A stretch of DNA of 64,000 nucleotides from Xylocopa sonorina (Eukaryota; Arthropoda; Insecta; Hymenoptera; Apidae), in assembly GCF_050948175.1 (NCBI RefSeq), contig NW_027490245.1:713680-777679 (forward strand), written 5' to 3'. A program made the translations under genes and the position numbers. The notes below the pieces were generated by a model. It was given only the letters and a program-made list of their open reading frames with translations. It was not told where the DNA came from and did not search any database. This document shows positions 52,490-64,000 of the stretch, in pieces. Numbering within the stretch: the stretch's first letter is position 1; each line of letters opens with the position of its first letter.

Positions 52490-53110
52490 GCTAGGAAATA
52501 GCGTATTCAGATGTCTACGTATCGTAGCAATAGAGTTCTAATGCTACTTAAATCGCGACATCGCATCTCATTTCTATGTTTCGTGATAAGGTATAATATT
52601 CATTGCGAAGTGTCATGCATACCTCGTATTCACTTCAGAAGACTGTAAATGCGACTATTGCTTGCTAGGAAATAGCGTTTGCAGATGCCAACGTATCGTA
52701 GCAATAGAGTTCTAATGCTTCTTAGATCGCGATATCGCATTTCAAATCTATGATTCGTGATAAGTTATAATATTCATTCCGAAGTGTCATGTATACCTCG
52801 AATTCACTACAAAAGACTGTAAATGCGACTATTGCTTGCTAGGAAATAGCGTATTCAGATGTCTACGTATCGTAGCAATAGAGTTCTAATGCTACTTAAA
52901 TCGCGACATCGCATCTCATTTCTATGTTTCGTGATAAGATATAATATTCATTGCGAAGTGTCATGCATACCTCGTATTCACTTCAGAAGACTGTAAATGC
53001 GACTATTGCTTGCTAGGAAATAGCGTTTGCAGATGTCAACGTATCGTAGCAATAGAGTTCTAATGCTTCTTAGATCGCGATATCGCATCTCATTTCTATG
53101 TTTCGTGATA
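52490..53110 (-). repeat. Dimeric repeat, 348-bp period
   Basis: A GCGTATTCAGATGTC monomer with CGCGACATCGC alternates with a GTCAACG or GCCAACG monomer. The pattern at 52502 repeats at 52850, just under two copies. Confidence 0.78.
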
Positions 53111-53149
53111 AGATATAATATTCATTCCGAAGTGTCATGCATACCGCGA

Positions 53150-53605
53150 ATTCCCTTCAAAAGAATGTAAATGCGACACTTCCATGCTAGGAAATAGCGT
53201 TTGCAGATAGCTGCCCATCGAGGCAATAGGGATCTAATGCTTCTTAAAACGCGATATCGCTTCTCATTTCTATGTTTCGTGATAAGATATAATATTCATT
53301 CCGAAGTGTCATGCATACCACGAATTCCCTTCAAAAGAATGTAAATGCGACACTTACATGCTAGGAAATAGCGTTTGCAGATAGCTGCCCATCGAGGCAA
53401 TAGGGATCTAATGCTTCTTAAAACGCGATATCGCTTCTCATTTCTATGTTTCGTGATAAGATATAATATTCATTCCGAAGTGTCATGCATACCACGAATT
53501 CCCTTCAAAAGAATGTAAATGCGACACTTACATGCTAGGAAATAGCGTTTGCAGATAGCTGCCCATCGAGGCAATAGGGATCTAATGCTTCTTAAAACGC
53601 GATAT
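53150..53605 (-). repeat. Locally homogenised single-monomer run (3 copies)
   Basis: Three consecutive 174-bp monomers are nearly identical, each with GATAGCTGCCCATCGAGG, GGGATCTAATG and CATACC[A/G]CGAATTCCC. This is the only place where adjacent monomers are almost the same rather than 10 % or more different. Confidence 0.85.
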
Positions 53606-54349
53606 CGCATCTCTCTACTATGCTTCAGGATAAGATATAATATTCATTGCGAAGTGTCATGTATACCTCGCAAACACTCCAAACGATTGTAAATGCGACA
53701 CTTCCTTGCTAGGAAATAGCGTATTCAGATGTCCACGTATCGTAGCAATAGTGTTCTAATGCTACTTAAATCGCGATATCGCAACTCATTTCTACGTTTC
53801 GTGATAAGATATAATATTCATTGCGAAGTGTCATGTACACCTCGTATTCACTTCAAAAGAATGTAAATGCGACACTTCGATGCTAGTAAATAGCGTCTGC
53901 AGATGTCTCCGCATCGAGGCCGTAGAGTTCTAATGCTTCTTAGAACTCGATATCGCATCTCTCTTCTATGTTTCATGAAAAGATATAATATCCATTGCGA
54001 AGTGTAATGTATACCTCGTATTCTCTCCAAACAAATGTAAATGCGACACTTCCTTCCTAGGAAATGGCGTTTTCAGATGTCTACGTATCGTAGTAATAGA
54101 GTTCTTAAGCAACATAAATCGCGAAATCGCATCTCATATCTGCGTTTCGTGATAAGATATAATATTCATTGCGAAGTGTCATGTACACCTCGTATTCACT
54201 TCAAAAGAATGTAAATGCGACTATTGCTTGCTAGGAAATAGCGTATTCAGATGTCTACGTATCGTAGCAGTAGAGTACTAATGCTACTTAAATCGCGATA
54301 TCGCATCTCATTACTATGTTTCGTGATAAGATATAATATTCATTGCGAA

Positions 54350-54700
54350 GTGACATGTACACCTCGTATTCACTACAAAAGAATGTAATTGCGACACTTC
54401 CGTGCTAGGAAATAGCGTCTGCAGAACTCTACGCGTCGAGGCAATTGGGTTCTAATGCTTCTTAAAACGCGATATCGCATCTCACTTCTATGTTTCACGA
54501 GAAGATATAATGTTCTTTGCGAAGTGTCATTTATACCTCGTATTCACGTCAAATGAATGTAAATGCGAATCTTTCTTGCTAGGAAATAACGTTTGCAAAT
54601 GCCTACGTATCGTAGCAATAGAGTTCTAATGCTTCTTAGATCGCGATATCGCATCTCATTTCTATGTTTCGTGATAAGTTGTAATATTCATTCTGAAGTG
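54350..54700 (-). repeat. Higher-order copy G1 (19-monomer spacing)
   Basis: Near-identical to 57656-58006 at an offset of exactly 3306 bp (19 x 174). Shared variants include CAGAACTCTACGCGTCG and CACGAGAAGATATAATGTTC. Confidence 0.8.
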
Positions 54701-56449
54701 TCATGTATACCTCGTATTCACTTCAAAAGAATGTAAATGCGAATCTTCCTTGTTAGGTAGTAGTGTTTGCAAATGTCTACGTATCGTAGCAATAGAGTTC
54801 TAATGCTTCTCAAAACACGATATCGCATCTCATTTCCATGTTTCGTGATAAGATATAATATTCATTGCGAAATGTCATGTATACCTCGTATTCACTTCAA
54901 AAGAATGTAAATGCGACACTTCCATGCTAGGAAATAGAGTCTGCAGATGTCTCCGCATCGAGGCCATAGACTTCTAATGCTTCATAAAACGCTATATCGC
55001 ATCCCTCTTCTGTGTTTCATGATAAGATATAATATTCATTGGGAAGCGTCATGCGTACCTCGTATTCACTACAAAAGAATGTAAATGCGACTACAGCTTG
55101 CTAGGAAATAGCGTTTGCAGATATCTCCGCATCGAGACCGTAGAGTTCTAATGCTTCTTAAAACGCGATATCGCATCTCTCTTCTATGTTTCATGATAAG
55201 ATATAATATTCATTGCGAAATGTCATGTATACCTCGTTTTCACTTCAAAAGAATGTAAATGCGACTATTGCTTGCTAGGAAATAGCGTTTGCAGATGTCT
55301 ACGAATCGTAGCAATAGAGTTCTAATGGTACTTAAATCGCGATATCGCATCTCATTTATACGTTTCGTGATAAGATATAATATTCATAACGAAGTGTCAT
55401 GTATACCTCGTATTCACATCAAAAGAATGTAAATGCGACTATTGCTTGCTAGGAAATAGCGTTTGCAGATGTCTACGTATCGTAGCAATAGAGTTCTAAT
55501 GCTACACAAATCGCGATTTCGCATCTCATTTCTATGTTTCGTGATAAGATATAATATTCATTGCGAAGTGTCATGTATACCTCGTATTCACTTCAAAGAA
55601 TGTAAATGCGACTATTGCTTGCTAGGAAATAGCGTTTGCAGATGTCTGCGTATCGTAGCAATAGCGTTCTAATGCCACTTAAATCGCGATATCGCATCTC
55701 ATTTCTATGTTTCGTGATAATATATAATGTTCATTCCGAAGTGTCATGTATACCTCGTATCCACTTCAAATGAATGTAAATGCGAATCTTTCTTGCTAGG
55801 AAATAACGTTTGCAGATGCCTACGTATCGTAGCAATAGAGTTCTAATGCTTCTTAAAACGCGATATCGCATCTCTCTTCTATGTTTCATGATAAGATATA
55901 ATATTCATTGCGAAGTGTCATGTATACCTCGTGTTCACTTCAAAAGAATGTAAATGCGATTATTGCTTGCTAGGAAATAGCGTTTGCAGGATGTCTACGA
56001 ATCGTAGCAATAGAGCTCTAATGGTACTTAAATCGCGATATCGCATCTCATTTATATGTTTCGTGATAAGATATAATATTAATTACGATGTGTCATGTTC
56101 ACCTCGTATTCACTTCAGAAGAATGTAAGTGCGTCACTTCCATGCTAGGAAATAGCGTTTGCAGATGTCTCCGCATCGAGGCCATAGAGTTCTAATGCTT
56201 CTTTAAATGCGATATCGCATCTCTCTCCTATGTTGCATGATAAGATATAATATTCATTACGAATTGTCATGTATACCCCGTATTCTCTCCAAACTAATGA
56301 AAATGCGACACTTCCTTGCTAGGAAATAGCATACTCAAATTTCTACGTATAGTAGCAAAAGGGTTCTAATGCTACTTAAATCGCAATATCGCATATCATT
56401 TATATGTTTCGTGATAAGACTTAATATTTATTGCGAAGTGTCATGTATA

Positions 56450-57150
56450 CCTCGTATTCAATTCAAAAGAATGTAAATGCGACTACTGCTTGCTAGGAAA
56501 TAGCGTTTGCAGATGTCTACGTATCGTAGCAATAGCGTTCTAATGCTACTTAAATCGCGATATCGCATCTCATTTATATGTTTCGTGATAAGATATAATA
56601 TTCATTGCCAAGTGTCATGTATACCTCGTATTCACATCAAAAGTATGTAAATGCGACTATTGCTTGCTAGGAAATAGCGTTTGCAGATGTCTACGTATCG
56701 TAGCAATAGAGTTCTAATGCTACACAAATCGCGATTTCGCATCTCATTTCTATGTTTCGTGATAAGATATAATATTCATTGCGAAGTGTCATGTATACCT
56801 CGTATTCAATTCAAAAGAATGTAAATGCGACTACTGCTTGCTAGGAAATAGCGTTTGCAGATGTCTACGTATCGTAGCAATAGCGTTCTAATGCTTCTTA
56901 AATCGCGATATCGCATCTCATTTATATGTTTCGTGATAAGATATAATATTCATTGCCAAGTGTCATGTATACCTCGTATTCACATCAAAAGTATGTAAAT
57001 GCGACTATTGCTTGCTAGGAAATAGCGTTTGCAGATGTCTACGTATCGTAGAAATAGAGTTCTAATGCTACACAAATCGCGATTTCGCATCTCATTTCTA
57101 TGTTTCGTGATAAGATATAATATTCATTGCGAAGTGTCATGTATACCTCG
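56450..57150 (-). repeat. Dimeric repeat, 348-bp period, two copies
   Basis: GCGACTACTGC monomers (56471 and 56819) alternate with GCGACTATTGC monomers carrying CTACACAAATCGCGATTTCG. A related pair recurs at 59070-59370. Confidence 0.8.
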
Positions 57151-57655
57151 TATTCACTTCAAAAGAATGTAAATGCGACCATTGCTTGCTAGGAAATAGC
57201 GTTTGCAGATGTCTGCGTATCGTAGCAATAGCGTTCTAATGCTACTTAAATCGCGATATCACATCTCATTTATACGTTTCGTGATAAGATATAATATTCA
57301 TTGCGAAGTGTCATGTATACCTCGTATTCACATCAAAAGAATGTAAATGCGACTATTCCTTGCTAAGAAATAGCGTTTGCAGATGCCTACGTATCGTAGC
57401 AATAGAGCTTTAATGATTCTTATATCGCGATATCGCATCTCATTTCTATGTTTCGTGATAATATATAATGTTCATTCCGAAGTGTCATGTATACCTCGTA
57501 TCCACTTCAAGAGAATGTAAATGCGAATCTCCTTTGCTAGGAAATAGCGTTTGCAGATGCCTACGTATCGGAGCAATAGGGTTCTAATGCTTCTTAAAAC
57601 GCGATATCGCATCTCATTTCTATGCTTCGTGATAAGATATAATATTCATTGCGAA

Positions 57656-58006
57656 GTGACATGTACACCTCGTATTCACTACAAAAGAATGTAATTGCGA
57701 CACTTCCGTGCTAGGAAATAGCGTCTGCAGAACTCTACGCGTCGAGGCAATAGGGTTCTAATGCTTCTTAAAACGCGATATCGCATCTCACTTCTATGCT
57801 TCACGAGAAGATATAATGTTCTTTGCGAAGTGTCATTTATACCTCGTATTCACTTCAAATGAATGTAAATGCGAATCTTTCTTGCTAGGAAATAACGTTT
57901 GCAGATGCCTACGTATCGTAGCAATAGAGTTCTGATGCTTCTTAGATCGCGATATCGCATCTCATTTCTATGTTTCGTGATAAGTTGTAATATTCATTCT
58001 GAAGTG
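57656..58006 (-). repeat. Higher-order copy G2 (19-monomer spacing)
   Basis: Partner of 54350-54700. Confidence 0.8.
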
Positions 58007-60499
58007 TCATGTATACCCCGAATTCACGTCAAAAGTATGTAAATGCGATACTTCCATGCTAGGAAACAGCGATTGCAGATATCTCCGCATCGAGGCCATA
58101 GAGTTCTAATGCTTCTTTAAATGCGATATCGCATCTCTCTCCTATGTTGCATGATAAGATATAATATTCATTACGAATTGTCATGTATACCTCGTATTCA
58201 CTTCAAAAGAATGTAAATGCGACTATTGCTTGCTAGGAAATAGCGTTTGCAGATGTCTACGTATCGTAGGAATAGAGTTCAAATGCTATTTAAATCGCGA
58301 TATCGCATCCCGTTTATATGTTTCGTGATAAGATATAATATTCATTGCGAAGTGTCATGTATACCTCGCATTCACTTCAAGAGAATGTAAATGCGACGTT
58401 TCCATCCATGGGATTATCGTTTGCAGATGTCTACGTATCGTAGCAAAAGAGACCTAATGCTTCTTAAAACGAGATGTCGCACTTCATTTCTATGTTTCCT
58501 GATAAGATATAATATTCATTGCGAAATGTCACGTATACCTCGTATTCACTACCAAACGAATGTAAATGCGACACTTCCTTCCTAGGAAATAGCGTATTTA
58601 GATGTCTACGTATCGTAGCAATAGAGTGCTAATGCTACTTAAATCGCGATATCGCATCTCAGTTCTATGTTACTTGATAATATGTAATATTCATTGCGAA
58701 GTGTCATGTACACCTCGTATTCACTTCAAAAGAATGTAAATGCGACACTTCCATCCTAGGAAATAACGTCTGCAGATGTCTACGCGTCGAGGCAATAGAG
58801 ATCTAATGCTTCTTAAAACGCGATATCGCATCTCACTTCTATGTTTCATGATAAGATATAATTTTCATTGCGAAGTGTCATGTATACCCCGTATTCTCTC
58901 CAAACGAATGAAAATGCGACACTTCCTTGCTAGGAAATAGCGTATTCAAATGTCTACGTATAGTAGCAAAAGGGTTCTAACGCTACTTAAATCGCAATAT
59001 CGCATATCATTTATATGTTTCGTGATAAGATTTAATATTTATAGCGAACTGTCATGTATACCTCGTATTCAATTCAAAAGAATGTAAATGCGACTACTGC
59101 TTGCTAGGAAATAGCGTTTGCAGATGTCTACGTATCGTAGCAATAGAGTTCTAATGCTACACAAATCGCGATTTCGCATCTCATTTCTATGTTTCGTGAT
59201 AAGATATAATATTCATTGCGAAGTGTCATGTATACCTCGTATTCACTTCAAAAGAATGTAAATGCGACTATTGCTTGCTAGGAAATAGCGTTTGCAGATG
59301 TCTACGTATCGTAGCAATAGAGTTCTAATGCTACACAAATCGCGATTTCGCATCTCATTTCTATGTTTCGTGATAAGATATAATATTCATTGCGAAGTGT
59401 CATGTATACCTCGTATTCACTTCAAAAGAATGTAAATGCGACTATTGCTTGCTAGGAAATAGCGTTTGCAGATGTCTGCGTATCGTAGCAATAGCGTCCT
59501 AATGCTACTTAAATCGCGATATCACATCTCATTTCTATGTTTCGTGATAAGATATAATATTCATTGCGAAGTGTCATGTACACCTCGTATTCATTTCAGA
59601 AGAATGTAAGTGCGACACCTCCATGCTAGGAAATAGCGTTTGCAGATGTCTCCGCATCGAGGCCATAGAGTTCTAATGCTTCTTTAAACGCGATATCGCA
59701 TCTCTCTTCTATGTTTCATGATAGGATATAATATTCATTGCGTAGTGTCATGTATACCTCGTATTCACTTCAAAAGAATGTAAATGCGACTATTCCTTGC
59801 TAGGAAATTGCGTTTGCAGATGTCAACGTATCGTAGCAATAGAGTTCTAATGCTTCTTAGATCGCGATATCGCATCTCATATCTATGATTCGTGATAAGT
59901 TGTAATATTCATTCTGAAGTGTCATGTACACCTCGTATTCACTTCAAAATAATGTAAATGCGACACATCCATGTTAGGAAATAGCGTCTGCAGATGTCTA
60001 CGCGTCGAGGCAATAGAGTTCTAATGCTTCTTGAAACGCGATATCGCATCTCACTTCTACGTTTTTATGATAAGATACAATATTCATTGCGAAGTGTCAT
60101 GTATACCTCGTATTCACTTCAAAAGAATGTAAATGCGACACTTCCATGCTAGGAAATAGCGATTGCAGATGTCTCCGCATCGAGGCCATAGAGTTCTAAT
60201 GCTTCTTAAAACGCGATATCGCACCACACTTCTAGGTTTCATGATAAGATATAATATTCAAAACGAAGTGTTATGTGTACCTCGTATTCACTTCAAAAGA
60301 ATGTAAATGCGACTATAGCTTGCTAGGAAATAGCGTCTGCAGATGTCTATGTATCGTAGCAATGGAGTTCTAATGCTACTTAAATCGCGATATCGCATCT
60401 CATTTATATGTTTCGTGATAAGATATAACATTCATTGCGAAGTGTCATTTATACATCGTATTCACTTCAAATGAATGTAAATGCGACACTTCCTTGCTA

Positions 60500-60830
60500 G
60501 GAAATAGCGTTCCCAGATTTCTACGTATCGAAGCAGTAGAGTTCTAATGCTTCTATAAACGGGATATCGCGTCTCATTCCTATTTTCATGATAAGATATA
60601 ACATTCATTGCAAAGTGTCATGTATACATCGTATTCGCTTCAAATGAATGTAAATGCGACACTTCCTGGCTAGGAAATAGCGTTTGCATATGTCTACGTA
60701 TCGTAGCAAGAGAGTTCTAATGCTTTTTAAATCGCGATATTGCATCTCATTTCTATGTTTCATGATAATATATAATATTCATTGTGGAGAGTTATGTATA
60801 CCTCGCATTCACTTCAAAAGAATGTAAATG
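60500..60830 (-). repeat. Higher-order copy H1 (4-monomer spacing)
   Basis: Matches about 61195-61525 at an offset of about 695 bp. Both carry AAGCAGTAGAGTTC, CTATAAACGGGATAT and the CCTATTTTCATG deletion. Confidence 0.75.
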
Positions 60831-61194
60831 CGACACTTCCTTGCTAGGAAATAGCGTTTGCAGATGTCTACGTATCGTAGCAATAGTGTTCTAACGATTC
60901 TTAAAACGCGATATCGTATTTCATTTCGATGTTTCATGATATGATACAATATTCATTGCGAAGTGCCATGTATACCTCGTATTCACTACAAATAAATGTA
61001 AATGCGACACTTCCTTACTAGGAAATAGCGACTGCAGATGTCTCCGCATCGAACCAATAGAGTTCTAATGCTTCTTAAATCGCTATATCGCATCTCATTC
61101 CTATGTTTCGTGATAAGGTATAATATTCATTGCGAAGTGTCATGTATGCCTCTTATTCGCTTCAAAAGAATGTAAATGCGACATTTCCTTGCTA

Positions 61195-61525
61195 GGAAAG
61201 AGCGTTTCGAGATGTCTACGTATCGAAGCAGTAGAGTTCTAATGCTTCTATAAACGGGATATGGCGCCTCATTCCTATTTTCATGATAAGATATAACATT
61301 CATTGCAAAGTGTCATGTACACATCGTATTCGCTTCAAATGAATGTAAATGCGACACTTCCTTGCTAGGAAATAGCGTTTGCATATGTCTACGTATCGTA
61401 GCAAGAGAGTTCTAATGCTTTTTAAATCGCGATATTGCATCTCATTTCTATGTTTCATGATAAGATATAATATTCATTGTGGAGTGTTATGTATACCTGG
61501 CATTCACTTCAAAAGAATGTAAATG
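61195..61525 (-). repeat. Higher-order copy H2 (4-monomer spacing)
   Basis: Partner of 60500-60830. Confidence 0.75.
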
Positions 61526-64000
61526 CGACACTTCCTTGCTAGGATATAGCGCTTGCAGGTGTCTACATATCGTAGCAATAGAGTTCTAATGTTACTTAAA
61601 TCGCGATATCGCATCTCATTTATATGTTTCGTGATAAGATATAATATTCATTGCGAAGTGTCATGTATACCTCGTATTCACATCAAAAGAATGTAAATGC
61701 GACTATTGCTTGCTAGGAAATAGCGTTTGCAGATGTCTACGAATCAAAGCAATAGTGTTCTGACGCTTCTTAAAACGCGATATCGCATCTCATTTCTATG
61801 TTTCATGATAAGATATAGTATGCATTGCCAAGTAGCATGTATACCTCGCACACACTTCAAATCAAGGTAAATGTGACTCTTCCTTGCTAGGAAATAGCGT
61901 TTGCAGATGTCTACGTATCGAAGCAATAGAGTTCTAATGCCTCTTAAAACGCGATATCGCATCTCACTCCTATGTTTAATGATTAGATATAATATGCATT
62001 GTGGAGTGATATGTATACCTAGCATACACTTCAAACCAACGTAAATGTGACACTACCTTGCTAGGAAATAGCGTTTGCAGTTGTCTACGTATCGAAGCAA
62101 TAGAGTTCTAATGCTTTTTAAAACGCGATATCGCATCTCAATTCTATGTTTCATTATAAGATACAATATTCATTGCGAAGTGTTATGTATACCTCGGACA
62201 CACTTCAAATGAATCTAATGCGACACTTCCTTGCTAGGAAATAGCGTTTGCAGATGTCTACGTATCGTAGCAATGGAGTTCTAATGCTTCTTAAAATAAG
62301 ATATCGCATCTCATTTCTATTTTTCACGATAAGGTAAGATATTCATTGCGAAGTATTATGTATACCTCGCATATACTTCAAATGTATGTAAATGCGACAC
62401 TTCCTTGCAAGGAAGTAGAGCTTGCTGATGTCTACGTATCGAAGCAGGAGGGTTCTAGTGCATTTTAAATCGCGATATTGCATCTCATTTCTATGTTTCA
62501 TGATAAGATATTATATTCATTGTGCAGTGTTATGTATAGCTCGAATTCACATCAAATGAATGTAATTGCGACACTTCCTTGCTAGGAAATAGCGTTTGCA
62601 GATGTTTACGTATCGAAGCAATAGAGTTCTAATGCTTCTTATATCGCGATATCGCATCTCGTTTCTATGTTTCATGATAAGATATAATATTCATTGCGAA
62701 GTGTCATGTATACCTCGTATTCTCTACAAAGGAATGTAAATGCGACACTTCCATGCTAGGAAGTAGCGTTTCCAGATGTTTAGGTATCGAAGCAATAGAG
62801 TACTAATGCTTCTTGAAGCGCGATATCGCATCTCATATCTATGTCTCATGATAAGATATAATATTCGTTGCGAAGTGCTATGTACTCCTCGTCTACACAT
62901 CCAATGAATGTAAATGCGACACTTCCTTGCTAGGAAATAGCTTTTGAAGATGTCTACGTATCGTAGCAATAGAGTTATAATGCTACTTAAAACGAGATAT
63001 CATACCTCATTTCTATGTTTCATGATAAGATATGATATTCATTGGGAATTGTTATGTATACCACTGATACACTTCAAATGAATGTAAATGCGACACTTCC
63101 TTGATAGGAAATAGCGTTTGCAGATGTCTAAGTATTGAAGCAATAGAGTTCTAATGCTTCTTATATCGCGACATCGCATCTCGTTTCTATGTTTCATGAT
63201 AAGATATAATATTCATTGCGAAGTGTCATGTATACCTCGGATACACTTCTAATGAATGTAAATGCGACACATCCTTGATAGGAAATTGCGCTTGCAGATG
63301 TTTACGTATCGAAGCAATAGAATTCTAATGCTTCATAAAACGAGATATCGCATCTCATTTATATCTTTCATGATAAGATATAATATTCTTTGCGGAGTGG
63401 CATGTATACCTCGTATTCACTTCAATGGAATGTAAATGCGACACTTCCTTGCTAGGATGTAGCGTTTGCAGATATCTACGTATCGAAGCAATAATGTTCT
63501 ATTGCTTCTTAAAACGAGATATCGCATCTCATTCCTATGCTTCATGATAAGGTATAATATTCATTGCGGAGTGGCATGTATACCTCGTCTACACTTGCAA
63601 TGAATGTAAATGCGACACTTCCCTGCTAGGAAATAGCGCTTGCAGATGTTTACGTATCGAAGCAATAGAGTTTTAATGCTTCTTATATCGCGATATCGCA
63701 TCTCGTTTCTATGTTTCATAATAAGATATAATATTCATTGCGAAGTATCATGTATCCCTCGTATTCACTTCAAATGAATGTAAATGGACACTTCCTTGCA
63801 AGGAAGTAGCGTTTGCAGATGTCTAGGTATCGAAGCAATAGAGTTCTAATGCTTCTTATATCGCGATATCGCATCTCATTTCTATGTTTCACGATAAGAT
63901 ATAATATTCATAGTGAAGTGTTATGTATACCTCGCATTCACTTCAAAAGAATGTAAATGCGACACTTCCTTGCTAGGAAATAGCGTTTGCAGATATCTCC

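Larger units (their letters stand above)
42405..64000 (-). repeat. 174-bp satellite array, block 6, minus orientation (~124 monomers)
   Basis: The longest block; it runs off the right edge. Subfamilies are regional: CGACACTTCCTTGC near both ends, CGAAACTTCCATGC around 46.2-52 kb, and CGACTATTGCTTGC around 52.1-59.8 kb. The perfect CTACG-TAT-CGTAG dyad is far commoner here than in blocks 1 and 5. The part at 42.9-45.4 kb contains truncated monomers. No gene is seen. Confidence 0.97.

Noticed and set aside
61744..62034. 96-residue minus-strand frame
   Set aside because: Spans satellite monomers and repeats the 58-residue pattern; not a gene.
1..64000. CRISPR array, because of regular repeats
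   Set aside because: The repeated unit fills the whole 174-bp period with no unique spacers, and the sequence is eukaryotic satellite in character.
1..64000. CENP-B box in the monomer
   Set aside because: TTCG occurs (CTTCGATACG, ACTTCGCAATG), but the required A and CGGG positions do not match the NTTCGNNNNANNCGGGN consensus.
1..64000. Telomeric repeats or rDNA
   Set aside because: No TTAGG, TTAGGG or similar tandem run and no rRNA-like conserved segment was seen.

Overview
The window looks like eukaryotic satellite heterochromatin. I see no convincing protein-coding gene, rRNA, tRNA or CRISPR array. About 97 % of it is one tandem satellite with a 174-bp monomer, roughly 355 copies. The period was checked by measuring successive occurrences of the TACGTA/GACATCTGC landmark, which fall at 121, 295, 469, 643 and 817, and at many later points. 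The monomer is AT-rich but keeps many CpGs, for example the palindrome GCGATATCGC. Abundant CpG, the monomer length and GC-rich LTR-like inserts would fit an insect or other arthropod with little DNA methylation, possibly a pericentromeric or centromeric block. The taxon is a weak inference and I do not recognise the species.

Layout, calling the landmark CGATACGTAGACATCTGC reading left to right the plus orientation: plus array 1-6603; GC-rich element copy 1 at 6604-6964; minus array 6965-17977; plus array 17978-21677; element copy 2, reverse-oriented, at 21678-22038; minus array 22039-23835; plus array 23836-40909; a 1.5-kb non-satellite island at 40910-42404, whose first 588 bp are a longer, distantly related element; minus array 42405-64000. 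There are five orientation switches. All three plus-to-minus switches carry an element with TGT[G/C]ACGT-type termini. Both minus-to-plus switches are bare satellite and share the same breakpoint.

Above the monomer there is patchy higher-order structure. Near-identical segments recur at whole-monomer offsets of 1, 2, 4, 7, 11, 14, 15, 19 and 20 units, typical of recent unequal exchange or amplification. Diagnostic variants are regional: one subfamily dominates about 46-52 kb and another about 52-60 kb. The monomer is rich in short dyads: GCGATATCGC, CTACG-TAT-CGTAG, TTCCT-TGCT-AGGAA, and GAAGTGTC paired with GACACTTC.

The many 60-130-residue open frames in the array are by-products of a 174-bp period, which is 58 codons exactly, so a frame that is open in one monomer stays open in the next. 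The points most worth following up are the association of the element with orientation switches, the inverted and direct duplications of those switch points, and the dyad-rich monomer as a candidate centromeric satellite. Because the sequence is so repetitive, assembly error must be excluded before any large-scale claim is trusted.
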